Shown piece by piece: positions 35,545 through 46,192 of a stretch of 64,000 bases of DNA (the stretch's first letter is position 1; the number at the start of each line of letters is the position of its first letter). A model generated the notes under the pieces. The model saw nothing but the letters and a program-made list of their open reading frames with translations, ran no database searches and was not told the DNA's origin. Source of the stretch: Methylobacterium sp. Leaf465 (GTDB taxonomy: Bacteria; Pseudomonadota; Alphaproteobacteria; Rhizobiales; Beijerinckiaceae); the NCBI RefSeq assembly GCF_001424705.1, contig NZ_LMRA01000044.1:108123-172122 (forward strand), written 5' to 3'. The translations under genes were made by a program, and so were the position numbers.

Positions 35545-35571
35545 CGAAAAAAGGCCGGGCTTTCGCCCGGC
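35545..35571 (-). terminator. Rho-independent terminator of typA
   Basis: Perfect 8-bp stem GGCCGGGC / GCCCGGCC with loop GAAA on the minus strand, followed by TTTTTT. It lies 36 bases after the typA stop codon. Confidence 0.92.
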
Positions 35572-35606
35572 CTCCCATCGTCTGTGCTTGAGAAGGGTGT
35601 GCGTGC

Positions 35607-37427
<1,821 letters not shown>

Positions 37428-37584
37428 AGGGTATCCGGAAGCGAGAAGAGCCCGTCACGCGACGGGCCGCAGGAATGCGGCCGGCTGCGCCGGGTCACGG
37501 GATCGAGCTATCGCGTCGCAATATAAGGTGTGAGGCTCCGGGGCAAGGGGCGACCGCCGTCGGACCAAGCATGCCCCACCCCCG

Positions 37585-38913
37585 TCAGGCGCGGGCGGCC
37601 TCCAGGCGCAGGGCCCGACCCCGGTAGCGGCCAAGCGTGGTGACGCATACGAACGAGATCGCCGCGAGCGTGGTGCCGAAGGCGGCGATGGGCCACCAAT
37701 GGCCCTGGAAGCGCTCGGCCAGGAGGGTGCCGATGATCGGGGTCAGGCCGCCCGCGATCGCGCCGCAGACCTGGTAAGCGACGGAGATTGCCGTGTAGCG
37801 CACCCGCGTGGGGAAGGCGCCGGCCACGTAGCCGGCGATGACCGCGTAGAAGGTGGCGCTGCCGAGCACGTTGAGGGCAAGGCCGAGCATCAGGGCGGGG
37901 ACGGAGCCGAGATCGACCAGGAGGAACAGGGGATAGGGCGCCAGCATCGCCCAGATCAGGGTGCCCTGGAGGAACAGGCGCTCGTTGCGAATCGCCTCGG
38001 CGATCCGCGCGCCCACCGGCGTCATCACGAACTGGACGCAGACCGCCACCAGCAGCGCGTCGAGGATCGTTGCCCGGGGCAGGCCGAGATACTGGGTCGT
38101 GTAGGTGATCATGAAGGTGTTGAAGAGGTAGACCGATCCGATCGCGAAGGTGTTGGCGCCCGCCGCCAGGGCGAGCGGCGTCAGGCTGGTGGCCAGAACC
38201 TCGCGGATCGGGGCCTGGGCCGGGGCGGCCGTCCGGCTCGCGGCGTCTCGATCCTCCTGGAAGTCGGGTGATTCGCCGACGCCGAGGCGGATGAACAGGC
38301 CGACAAAGAGCAGCACGACGCTGACGAGGAAGGGCAGGCGCCAGCCCCAGGCGAGGAAGCTCTCCCTGTCCATCAGGCCGGCGAGGCGGAAGGCCAGCAG
38401 CGACAGGATCTGCCCGGCCGGGCTGCCGAGCTGGGCGAAAGAGGCGAAGAAGGTCGAGCGCCCCTTTGGGGCATGCTCGGCGGCGAGCAGCACCGCCCCG
38501 CCCCACTCGCCGCCGACCGCGATGCCCTGCAGGATGCGCAGGACCACGAGGGCGAGGGGCGCCCAGATGCCGATGCTGGCATAGGTCGGCAGCAGACCGA
38601 TGCCGGTGGTGGCCAGGCCCATCATCACCAGGGTGACCACCAGCGCCTTCTTGCGCCCGAGCCGGTCACCGACATGTCCGAAGACCAGCCCGCCGAGGGG
38701 CCGGGCGAAGAAGCCGACCGCGAAGGTGCCGAAGGCCGCCAGGGTCGCCACGAAGGGCGTCGCCTCGGCGAAGAACAGCGGCCCGAACACCAGGGCGGCG
38801 GCCGTGCCGTAGATGAAGAAGTCGTACCACTCGATCGTAGTGCCGACGAAGGCCGCGACGGCGGCCCGGGCCGGCTGGCGCGGCGCGGACTCTGGAATCG
38901 AAGGTTCGGACAT
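37585..38913 (-). CDS. MFS metabolite:H+ symporter (MHS family)
   Basis: 442 aa starting MSEPSIPESAPRQPARAAVA. TTIEWYDFFIYGTAAALVFG and the loop GDRLGRKK are the hallmark of the metabolite:H+ symporter family (ProP, KgtP, ShiA type). Twelve hydrophobic segments are spread across the chain. It imports a solute such as an organic acid or betaine by proton symport. Which solute cannot be told. The next gene upstream, at 39043, is unrelated. Confidence 0.92.
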   Translation of the reverse strand: MSEPSIPESAPRQPARAAVAAFVGTTIEWYDFFIYGTAAALVFGPLFFAEATPFVATLAAFGTFAVGFFARPLGGLVFGHVGDRLGRKKALVVTLVMMGLATTGIGLLPTYASIGIWAPLALVVLRILQGIAVGGEWGGAVLLAAEHAPKGRSTFFASFAQLGSPAGQILSLLAFRLAGLMDRESFLAWGWRLPFLVSVVLLFVGLFIRLGVGESPDFQEDRDAASRTAAPAQAPIREVLATSLTPLALAAGANTFAIGSVYLFNTFMITYTTQYLGLPRATILDALLVAVCVQFVMTPVGARIAEAIRNERLFLQGTLIWAMLAPYPLFLLVDLGSVPALMLGLALNVLGSATFYAVIAGYVAGAFPTRVRYTAISVAYQVCGAIAGGLTPIIGTLLAERFQGHWWPIAAFGTTLAAISFVCVTTLGRYRGRALRLEAARA

Positions 38914-39042
38914 GCGGTGGTCTCCCGGGCGATCGAGCGGGGCGGAGGGACGGTCCAGCAAGCCCCGGACCGCCCCGCACGCAATGGGGCACACGGTCGA
39001 GCCCGATGCCCCGCTCCAACCGATACGCGCCGGGCCCGGCCG

Positions 39043-40569
39043 CTACTTCGCCGCCACCGGCCGCACGGACCAGGTGGCCCAGTAGACGGGGCGGCCGAAC
39101 ACGCTGGACGCGTTCGCGCCGCCCGGCCCCGGCGCGAGCCGGTCGAGCCAGGTCAGGAAGCCGGCCTTGGCGCGGTAGTTCGTCGGGGTCGCGAGGTTGC
39201 CGTACCGGTCCGTCATCCAGAAATGCTGGCCGCGCCCGAAACGGCCCGACCCGTCGCCGCCCGAGCGCAGGCCGAGATAAGCGGTGGAGCGCATGATCGC
39301 CTGCGGCTCCGAGAACCAGGTCAGGCCCGCGAGCGAGCCCGGCGCGAGGTCGGCGGTGTACTGCACGCAGATGTCGGCCACGGGACCGTCCATGGTGTTG
39401 GCGGGGCGGTTGCAGCGATAGGCCGCCACCCAGCGGTCCATGTCCCGGGCCTTGGCCACCCGCACCAGGCTCTGGGCCGGCAGCGGCTCGGCGACGGTCC
39501 GGGCCGGCGACCAGACGCGGTCGGCGGTGAGATCCCGGCTGGTGCGCAGGTAGAGGCCCATTCGCCGGTTCGCCGCCGGCTCGTTGCAGTCCGAGGGCAG
39601 CACGTCGGTGTAGTAGTAGTGGTAGACTTGATCGACCACGCTGATCGCGCCGACCAGATCGGTGCGGTCGAAGCCCTGCCCGGCGCAGTTGCCGATGAGC
39701 GCCGCCCCGGTCTCGTCGAGGACGGCGCTGGGGCTCGGCGCCTCGGGCGTCCGCGACCGGCCGCGGCGGGAGCGTGCTTCCGGACGGTCCCCGCCGAACG
39801 GCGTCCAGACCGTGCCCGCCTCCGTGCGGCCGCGGATGTCGAAGCTGGCGAAGTCCAGCGTGCGGGCCTGGAGCAGCGCGTGCCGGTTGCCGGCCTCGGT
39901 GGGCACCGCCGCGAGGAAGAACACGTAGCTGTAGGCATCCCCGCCCCAGGCGCGCCCCGCCACCGTCATCGGATGCCGGGCCGCGATGCCCTCGCCGGCC
40001 GGCTCGGGCGCCGGGGCCGGTGCGGGTTCGGCCCGGCGACGGCCGCGGCGGCGTCCGCGCTCCTGGGCGCCGGCGCCCTCCTGGCTGCGGGCGACTTCGC
40101 GGGCCATTTCCCACAGGCGCCCCTGGGTCGGCGGCATCGTGGTGGCGAGTTGCTCCGGCATCGCCCCGGAGCGGACCGAGCCGCCGTCGAGGGGGTCGGT
40201 GGCACGGCGCGGCGCGCAGGCCCCGTCCGCAGCGCCGCGCCGGGATTTCTTGGCGATCAGGGGCGTCTCGGCCTGGTACACGGCCTGGAGCGGTCCGGTG
40301 CCGGGCGTCGTGCGGATCACCTGCACGCCGCTGGCGGATTCACAGGCCGGGGGCGCGAAGAACACCCCTTCGGCCTCGCTCCCCCGGCAGATCTCCAGGG
40401 TGCCGCCGCCGGTGACGTAGCAACTCGTATCGGTGGTCTGCGCGCCGGCAGGGCTTGCCGCGAACCCCAGGAGAAGCGGCAGAAACGCCGACGGGACGAC
40501 CCGCGGGCGAGCCGGCTGACGGGGAACGCCGGAGGGCGCAGCGAGGGGGAAGGTCCGCGGATGTGTCAC
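39043..40569 (-). CDS. Hypothetical exported protein
   Basis: About 508 aa from a GTG at 40569, with a TTG further upstream as alternative. A hydrophobic stretch FLPLLLGFAASPAGA, cleaved near GAQ-TT, suggests export. The middle carries an arginine-rich unstructured insert (ERGRRRGRRRAEPAPAPAPE). The C-terminal half (SYVFFLAAVPTEAGNRHALL, RTSRDLTADRVWSPARTVAE, YGNLATPTNYRAKAGF) has repeated short beta-strand-like segments and Trp/Tyr residues resembling beta-propeller sugar-binding or hydrolase proteins. I cannot name a family. Confidence 0.6.
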   Translation of the reverse strand: MTHPRTFPLAAPSGVPRQPARPRVVPSAFLPLLLGFAASPAGAQTTDTSCYVTGGGTLEICRGSEAEGVFFAPPACESASGVQVIRTTPGTGPLQAVYQAETPLIAKKSRRGAADGACAPRRATDPLDGGSVRSGAMPEQLATTMPPTQGRLWEMAREVARSQEGAGAQERGRRRGRRRAEPAPAPAPEPAGEGIAARHPMTVAGRAWGGDAYSYVFFLAAVPTEAGNRHALLQARTLDFASFDIRGRTEAGTVWTPFGGDRPEARSRRGRSRTPEAPSPSAVLDETGAALIGNCAGQGFDRTDLVGAISVVDQVYHYYYTDVLPSDCNEPAANRRMGLYLRTSRDLTADRVWSPARTVAEPLPAQSLVRVAKARDMDRWVAAYRCNRPANTMDGPVADICVQYTADLAPGSLAGLTWFSEPQAIMRSTAYLGLRSGGDGSGRFGRGQHFWMTDRYGNLATPTNYRAKAGFLTWLDRLAPGPGGANASSVFGRPVYWATWSVRPVAAK

Positions 40570-40665
40570 GGTGGAGAGGGTTAGCGTAGCCCCGCGGTTC
40601 GACAAGGCTTCGCCGGGGCGCCATCCACACCGTCGGTCCTCACATTTCCGCGCAGGGTCGCCGGG

Positions 40666-41958
40666 TCAGCCAGCGTCCCGGGCCTCCGTCCCGCACCACT
40701 CGGCGATGAACAGGGCCATCGCGGTGGTGATCCGCTGCACGGAGGCGAGGCTGACGCGCTCGTCGAAGCCGTGGATGTTCTGGCTGATCGGGCCGTAGCA
40801 GAGCGCCGGCACCCGGTCGTAGAGGGCGTAGACCCGGGTATCGAGATAGCTCGGCGACATGAAGCTCTGTAGGTCCGCGCCGGTTGCGGTCCGGTGTGCC
40901 CGGCCGAGCGCCGCCTCGGCCTCCGATCCCTCCGCCAGGGCGTAGCCCTCGGCGAAGAAGCCGTCGAAGCTGACGCGGGGCGGCGTGTTCGACAGGAAGG
41001 CGTCGTCCCGGGCGAAATCGCCGATCGCCTGCTCCACCGCGCGGGCGGCCTCCGCCGCCGAAACGCCCGGATAGAGGGCGATGCGGCAGTCGATCCGGCA
41101 CCAGGCCGGCACCGAGGAGGCCCAGTCGCCGCCCGCGATCCGGCCGACATTGAGGTTGATGGCGTCGGGCTGGTCGGCGAAGTGGGGATGGGCCGCCTTC
41201 TCGGCGTTCCAGCGCGCCTCGAGGGCCCGCAGGGCGCCGATCACCCGATAGGTGGCGTCGATGGCGTTGGCGCCGGCGCCCATCTCGCGGACATGGACCG
41301 GACGGCCGCGGACCTCGACGGTGAACCACAGCACCCCGACATTGGCGCGCACGAGTTTCTCGTCTTCGGGCTCGGGGACCAGCACGGCATCGGCGCGGTA
41401 GCCGCGCAGATGGGTCATCAGGGCGCCGTTGCCGGTGGATTCCTCCTCGACCACGGATTGCAGGGTGACGGTGGCCGCGGGCTGAAGGCCGATCCGGGCC
41501 AGCGCGTCGAGAGCGAACAGGTTGGCGGCGTGGCCCGCCTTCATGTCGGCCGCCCCCCTGCCGTACATCCAGTCGCCGTCAATGACGGGCTCGAAGGGCG
41601 GATGGGTCCAGAGATCCGCGGGGCCGGGCGGTACCACGTCGACATGGGCCTGGAGGATCAGCGAGCGCCCGGTCTCGGCCCGCGGCCGATGGATGCCCAC
41701 GACGAGGGGCGCCTGCGAATGCGCCTCCGACATCGCCGCCCCGCCCGGATGGGCGGCAAGGGCGGCCCCGTCCATGGTGAAGCGGTCGATGGCATAGCCG
41801 CGGGCGCGGAAGGCCCGGAAGACGAAATCCTGGATCGCGTGCTCCGCGCCCCGCGTCGACCCGAACCGCACCAGGGCCTGGGTGTGGGCGACCTGCTCGG
41901 GAAATCCTGCCGCGACGGCCTCGGCGATGCGGGCGGCAAGGGCGGGATCGAGGGGCAT
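40666..41958 (-). CDS. M20-family metallopeptidase/deacylase (ArgE/DapE-like)
   Basis: 430 aa starting MPLDPALAARIAEAVAAGFP. Metal-binding motifs are LILQAHVDVVPPG (first His/Asp), YGRGAADMKAG (bridging Asp), VEEESTGNGA (catalytic Glu and metal Glu) and VPEPEDEKL. The dimerisation insert lies between (GRPVHVREMGAGANAIDATY). It hydrolyses an N-acyl or peptide bond in the cytosol. The substrate (acetylornithine-like, succinyl-DAP-like or other) cannot be resolved. Its start is 53 bases downstream of the DUF3325 stop, in the same direction. Confidence 0.9.
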   Translation of the reverse strand: MPLDPALAARIAEAVAAGFPEQVAHTQALVRFGSTRGAEHAIQDFVFRAFRARGYAIDRFTMDGAALAAHPGGAAMSEAHSQAPLVVGIHRPRAETGRSLILQAHVDVVPPGPADLWTHPPFEPVIDGDWMYGRGAADMKAGHAANLFALDALARIGLQPAATVTLQSVVEEESTGNGALMTHLRGYRADAVLVPEPEDEKLVRANVGVLWFTVEVRGRPVHVREMGAGANAIDATYRVIGALRALEARWNAEKAAHPHFADQPDAINLNVGRIAGGDWASSVPAWCRIDCRIALYPGVSAAEAARAVEQAIGDFARDDAFLSNTPPRVSFDGFFAEGYALAEGSEAEAALGRAHRTATGADLQSFMSPSYLDTRVYALYDRVPALCYGPISQNIHGFDERVSLASVQRITTAMALFIAEWCGTEARDAG

Positions 41959-42010
41959 CGGCGCTCCGGCGCTGGCGAGGGGTGCGGCCAGGATAGCGGT
42001 GCCGGCCGGT

Positions 42011-42349
42011 TCAGGCGAGCAGCGCCGCCGCCAGCGCCACGGGCAGGGCAAGCAGCGCCGCCGGGCGGATCCAGGCCGGGCGGTAGGACACCAGCCCGAC
42101 CACCAGGAGCGCCGCGCCGGTGAGCGAGCCGATCCACTGCACAGGGCCGAAATTCCAGTCCGAGGTGACCACGGCGGCCGCGAAGGAGGCCGCGATGGCG
42201 GCCCAGCCGGCGAGCCGCAGCGCCCCGGCGCGGGTCCGCGTCTGGCTGCGCCCGGCGATGGCCCGGTGGTGGCGGTCCATGGCGAGGCAGAGGGCCGCCA
42301 GCCCGGCGAAGCTGAGGGCGAGGTTGAGGGCGATGGAGAGCGGCGTCAT
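42011..42349 (-). CDS. DUF3325 membrane protein
   Basis: 112 aa with three to four hydrophobic segments (IALNLALSFAGLAALCLAMD, LAGWAAIAASFAAAVV, IGSLTGAALLVVGLV and AALLALPVALAAALLA). The RHH/DR motif in CLAMDRHHRAI is typical of DUF3325. Its ATG overlaps the stop of the PepSY gene by ATGA, indicating coupled translation. The DUF3649-PepSY-DUF3325 order is known from iron/siderophore-linked loci. All three are inner-membrane proteins. Confidence 0.85.
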   Translation of the reverse strand: MTPLSIALNLALSFAGLAALCLAMDRHHRAIAGRSQTRTRAGALRLAGWAAIAASFAAAVVTSDWNFGPVQWIGSLTGAALLVVGLVSYRPAWIRPAALLALPVALAAALLA

Positions 42350-43875
42350 GCTTCGGCGAAACCTTCGGGCACCCGGGCCGGACCGGGGCGTGCGGCCTGC
42401 CGGCGCGCCTCGTAGTCGGAAACCTTGCGCGCCCCGAGGGCCAGGGCGAGGCCCAGCCCCAGCATGGCGGCGTCGAAGGCCAGGAAATCCAGGCCGCGAT
42501 CCGTGGTCAGCGCGCCGACCACCGGCACGGCGCCGAACAGGAAGCCGGCGGCGAGGCCCAGCTCGGTCCAGGCCCTGCGGTGCGGGCGAAGCAGGGACAC
42601 GAAGGCAGCCAGCGCCCAGGCGCCGAAGAAGACGCTTCCCTCCCAGGTCGCCCGGTGGGCGAGGTCGACGGGCAGCAGCCGGTTGCCGAGGAGAAACGCC
42701 GCCATGCCGATGGGCAGGCCGAGGATCGTCCCGAGGTTGAGGCCGCGCACCAGGCGCAGGCCGAAGCCCGGCGCCTCGCCCGCCTTCGGCGCCCGGGCGA
42801 CGGTCCAGAGGACGAGGCCCGTGGCGATGGTGGCCGAGCCGAGCAGGCCGCAGAGGAAGAACAGTGCCCGCAGGGCCGTGCTGGCGAAATGCGCCTCGTG
42901 CAGGCCCATGAAGCTGGTGAAGACCTGGGCGGCCGGCTTCAAGGGCTCGACCCGCTCGACGACGGTCCCGGAGGTGGCGTCGAAGGCGATCTGCGGATGC
43001 TGGTGGGCGAGGCCGTGGGGCTCCTCGAAGACGGCGACCACGGTGGCGTTGGCATCGCCCGGATTGTTGACGATGACCATCTCGAGGGGTTCCGACACCT
43101 CGCCCTGAGCCCGGGCCAGCAGCGGCGCCAGCGGCACGGCCTCGCCGGGTCGGCCGGCGGCCGGGCGCCAGGTCGTGGTCTGGGCCGCCTCGACGTAGAA
43201 GCGCAGGTCGTCGCCCTTGTAGGCCGCCGTCACGCCCCAGGGCATGTACATCACGCCGAGGGTCACGATCCCCGTATAGGTGATCATCAGGTGGAACGGC
43301 AGGGCTAGGACGCCGGTGACGTTGTGGGCGTCGAGCCAGCCGCGCTGGGCCGACTTGTCCCGCCGGAAGGTGAAGAAATCGGCGAAGATGCGTCGATGCG
43401 TGACGATGCCGGAGATCAGGGCGATGAGAAGAATCATCGCCGCGGCGCCGACGATCCAGCGGCCGAGGACCGGCATCATCTGGAGCTCGTAATGAAAGCG
43501 ATAGAAGAAGTCGCCGCCCTGGGTGTCGCGTGCCTTGGTGGGCGCGCCGGTCTCGACGTCGAGCATGGCCTGCCCGAGGGAAGCCTCCAGGCTGTCCATC
43601 CAGTAGACGGCGATCATCGGCCGGTCCGGCTGCGGCACGGAGACGTACCAGGCCATGGCCTTCGGCGCATGGGCCTTCAGGTAGGCAACGCCGCGCTCGG
43701 CGGCCGGAACCGGATCGGAGGGACCGGCGTGCAACTCCGGGCGCATCCAGAGCGAGAGGTCTGCGCGGTAATAGGTGGCGGTGCCGGTGACGAACACGGC
43801 GAACATCACCCACCCGGTGACGAGCCCGGCCCAGGTGTGGAGCCAGGCCATAGACTGGCGAAATCCCTGTCTCAT
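42346..43875 (-). CDS. PepSY-associated transmembrane protein (iron-uptake type)
   Basis: 509 aa starting MRQGFRQSMAWLHTWAGLVT. The four-helix PepSY_TM arrangement is visible. TM1 carries the WLHTWAGL motif with a His. Paired histidines recur in FHYELQMM, WLDAHNVTGVLALPFHLMIT and MGLHEAHFAS, as in proteins thought to move electrons or reduce ferric siderophores. A large periplasmic domain separates TM1 from the second group. It is translationally coupled on both sides (ATGA overlaps) with DUF3649 and DUF3325. It is probably a ferric-siderophore reductase partner, but no TonB-dependent receptor is adjacent here. Confidence 0.88.
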   Translation of the reverse strand: MRQGFRQSMAWLHTWAGLVTGWVMFAVFVTGTATYYRADLSLWMRPELHAGPSDPVPAAERGVAYLKAHAPKAMAWYVSVPQPDRPMIAVYWMDSLEASLGQAMLDVETGAPTKARDTQGGDFFYRFHYELQMMPVLGRWIVGAAAMILLIALISGIVTHRRIFADFFTFRRDKSAQRGWLDAHNVTGVLALPFHLMITYTGIVTLGVMYMPWGVTAAYKGDDLRFYVEAAQTTTWRPAAGRPGEAVPLAPLLARAQGEVSEPLEMVIVNNPGDANATVVAVFEEPHGLAHQHPQIAFDATSGTVVERVEPLKPAAQVFTSFMGLHEAHFASTALRALFFLCGLLGSATIATGLVLWTVARAPKAGEAPGFGLRLVRGLNLGTILGLPIGMAAFLLGNRLLPVDLAHRATWEGSVFFGAWALAAFVSLLRPHRRAWTELGLAAGFLFGAVPVVGALTTDRGLDFLAFDAAMLGLGLALALGARKVSDYEARRQAARPGPARVPEGFAEA

Positions 43876-44210
43876 GCGGGCGGTCCCATCGCGACGCCGT
43901 CGAGGGCCAGCCAGAGGCCGAGGCCCACCAGCGCGATCGGAAGCCCGAGGCCCAGAGCGGCGCGCAGCAGGGTCCGGGCGGTGAAGACCCAGATCACGGC
44001 GCCGGCCAGGATGGCGAAGCTGATCAGGGTCGCGGTGGCCACCGCCTCGGAGCGCACCATCGGCAGGGTCAGCGACAGGAACGCCGTCGCGAGCCCGGCC
44101 AGGGCGTATCCGCCGAAGGCCGCCAGCCCCACGCGTGCCGCCACCGCGGAGCGGTAGCGCCAGCCACGTCGCAAGCGGGCCCTGTCGAGGGGACCGGAAA
44201 TCTCCGTCAC
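43872..44210 (-). CDS. DUF3649 membrane protein
   Basis: About 112 aa from GTG at 44210 (AAGGG eight bases upstream), with a TTG two codons earlier as alternative. Three hydrophobic helices are visible (AAFGGYALAGLATAFLSL, TATLISFAILAGAVIWVFTA and LGLPIALVGLGLWLAL). It is the first gene of the three-gene iron-type operon, and its stop overlaps the PepSY start. DUF3649 proteins accompany ferric-siderophore systems. Confidence 0.82.
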   Translation of the reverse strand: MTEISGPLDRARLRRGWRYRSAVAARVGLAAFGGYALAGLATAFLSLTLPMVRSEAVATATLISFAILAGAVIWVFTARTLLRAALGLGLPIALVGLGLWLALDGVAMGPPA

Positions 44211-44338
44211 GGGCAAACCCTTCGAGACTTACACGGGCGACACCGGTGCGGAGACAGGCCCCGCAACGGCAGGCAAGATCGGCAATCCCGGCCGGGACAA
44301 AGCGCCGGCCGAGTCCCCAACGCGTGAGGATCACCCCC

Positions 44339-44392
44339 GCTATAGCGATCCTGGTCTTGGGCTCGCAAACCCTATGTTATGGAATCATTCCA
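44339..44392 (-). promoter_or_regulatory. Possible promoter with 13-bp palindrome upstream of the iron-type operon
   Basis: Reading the minus strand, TTGCGA and TATAGC separated by 18 bases resemble -35/-10 elements. Just upstream lies the perfect palindrome TGGAAT-C-ATTCCA (44380-44392). Its GGAA-TCA-TTCC core is close to the Irr box pattern (GAA-N3-TTC flanked by A/T), which would fit an iron-related operon. It also sits upstream of the oppositely oriented minC, so its target is not certain. Confidence 0.35.
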
Positions 44393-44596
44393 ATTCGACT
44401 TTGGGATGCTGCGTCGCGCCTGCGGCAACGTCGCGGTTCGCGCGCCGGCGCGACGGCGCGCAGGACGGTGGCGGCGCGCGGAATTCGTGTTGACGGGCCG
44501 CAGGTCGCGCCCTGTGCAACCGGACCGCGGGTTAGGATAAGGTGACGGCCAGCGTCCGCTTCCCGCCCACACCGCCCGAGAACAAGACACCCGATC

Positions 44597-45304
44597 GTGA
44601 CCGCAAGCTCCCCCCGTCCCCCGATCCGCTTCCGCGGCCGCTCGTTCATGGCCCTGGTGCTCGCCCCGGTGCTGCCCGTCTCGGACTGGCTCGACGAGCT
44701 CGACGCGCTGGCCCGGCGCTCGCCGGCCTTCTTCGTGGGTCGCCCCGTCATCCTCGACGTGGCCGGGCTCGGGCTCGAGCGGGAGGCCCTCGTCGCCCTG
44801 GTGGCCGACCTCGCCGCCCGCGACGTGGCCGTGATGGGCATCGAGGGGGCCGATCCGGGCCAGCTCGGGGCCGGCCTGCCCCCGCCCCCGGCGGGCGGGC
44901 GCCCGGTCGATGCGGTCCCGACCCCGGAAGCGACGGCGGATGCCGCGCCGGTCGTGCCGTCCGCGCCGGCTCCGTTCCGCTCGCTGATCCTCGATGCGCC
45001 CGTGCGCTCCGGGCAGACGATCCTGCACCTGGAGGGCGACATCACCGTGATGGGCTCTGTGGCCTCCGGGGCCGAGGTGATCGCGGGCGGCTCGCTCCAC
45101 GTCTACGGCGCCCTGCGCGGCCGGGCGATCGCGGGGGCGGCCGGCAACCCGGAGGCGCGCATCACCTGCCGCCGGTTCGAGCCGGAACTCATCGCCATTG
45201 ACGGGCTCTACCGCACCGCCGACGACCTCGGCCCGGTCCAGCGCGGGTTGCCCGCCCAGGTCCGTCTCGAGGGCGACGCCATCAAGGTGGCCGGTCTGGA
45301 CTAG
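44597..45304 (+). CDS. minC: Septum-site determining protein MinC, orphan second copy
   Basis: 235 aa from a GTG. The N-terminal domain is IRFRGRSFMALVLAPVLPVS, and a Pro/Ala-rich linker covers about residues 95-125. The C-terminal beta-helix that binds MinD and FtsZ is complete: SLILDAPVRSGQTILHLEGD, ITVMGSVASGAEVIAGGSLH, VYGALRGRAIAGAAGN and CRRFEPELIAIDG. MinC blocks FtsZ assembly away from mid-cell with MinD. No minD or minE is next to it. The complete minCDE set is at 61751-63589 and has its own, only moderately similar MinC. Confidence 0.92.
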   Translation: MTASSPRPPIRFRGRSFMALVLAPVLPVSDWLDELDALARRSPAFFVGRPVILDVAGLGLEREALVALVADLAARDVAVMGIEGADPGQLGAGLPPPPAGGRPVDAVPTPEATADAAPVVPSAPAPFRSLILDAPVRSGQTILHLEGDITVMGSVASGAEVIAGGSLHVYGALRGRAIAGAAGNPEARITCRRFEPELIAIDGLYRTADDLGPVQRGLPAQVRLEGDAIKVAGLD

Positions 45305-45307
45305 GCC

Positions 45308-46102
45308 CTACCGGCCCGTCCAGGCCGGGGGACGCTTGGCGAGGAACGCCTCCATGCCCTCGCGGAAATCCGCGCTGGTGTAGCAGAGGCGGATCAGGTC
45401 GTCGCCGGGACGCTCGTCGCCCGCATCGTCCGCGTCCTGAAGGCGGCGCAGGCCCTCCTTGGTCGCCCGCAGGGTGAGCGGCGCGTGACCGGCCACCAGG
45501 GTCGCAAGCTCCGTGGCGCGGGCCGCCAGGGCCTCGGCATCGACCACGACCTCGCCGACGAGCCCGATGGCCAGGGCCTCCTCGGCCCCGACGAGGCGGG
45601 CGGTGAAGATCATGTCCTTGACCCGCGCCGGCCCGATCAGGGCGGAGAGCCGCCGCAGGTTGCCCAGCGAGAGGCAGTTGCCCAGGGTCCGGGCGATGGG
45701 AAAGCCCAGGCGGGCGTCGCGGGTGGCCAGCCGCAGGTCGCAGGCCGCCGCGATGGCAGCGCCTCCGCCCGTGCAGGCGCCGGCGATCGCCGCGATGGTG
45801 GGCACGGACAGGCGCTCCAGCGCGCCCATCACCCGGTCCATGAAGCGCTCGTAGTCGATCGCGTCCTGCGCGCTCGCGAAGCTCCGGAACTGGGCGATGT
45901 CGGTGCCGGCCGCGAAGGCCTTCTCGCCCGCACCCGTGATGACCAGGGCCTTGACGCTCCCGTCCGCCTCGAGGCGCGCACAGGCGTCGATCAGGCCCTG
46001 GTACATCCCGAAGGTGAGCGCGTTGCGCGCCTGCGGCCGGTTGAGGGTGAGACGCGCGATGCCGCCCTCGACCGTGAAGAGGAGTTCGTCGATCTGGGTC
46101 AT
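45308..46102 (-). CDS. Enoyl-CoA hydratase/isomerase-family protein lacking both catalytic glutamates
   Basis: 264 aa crotonase fold: ITGAGEKAFAAGTDIAQF (oxyanion hole 1) and IAGACTGGGAAIAAACDLRL (oxyanion hole 2). In true enoyl-CoA hydratases a Glu follows GGGC in the second motif and another occurs in the following QPE segment. Here these are Ala116 (GGGAAIAA) and Ile136 (LGFPIART). It should therefore not be a standard hydratase and may be an isomerase, decarboxylase or thioesterase-like member. It is convergent with minC, with only three bases between the stop codons. Confidence 0.88.
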   Translation of the reverse strand: MTQIDELLFTVEGGIARLTLNRPQARNALTFGMYQGLIDACARLEADGSVKALVITGAGEKAFAAGTDIAQFRSFASAQDAIDYERFMDRVMGALERLSVPTIAAIAGACTGGGAAIAAACDLRLATRDARLGFPIARTLGNCLSLGNLRRLSALIGPARVKDMIFTARLVGAEEALAIGLVGEVVVDAEALAARATELATLVAGHAPLTLRATKEGLRRLQDADDAGDERPGDDLIRLCYTSADFREGMEAFLAKRPPAWTGR

Positions 46103-46192
46103 GCGGGGTCCCTGGGCGCCGGGCGCGGATGCGTGCCCCTTCCTCTCGCCCATCGGGGCCGGGCGGAGCAAGCGGCCGGCCCCCTTCCCGCC

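Noticed and set aside
38473..40584. 703-codon plus-strand frame opposite the MHS transporter and exported-protein genes
   Set aside because: Shadow of two recognisable or plausible minus-strand genes.
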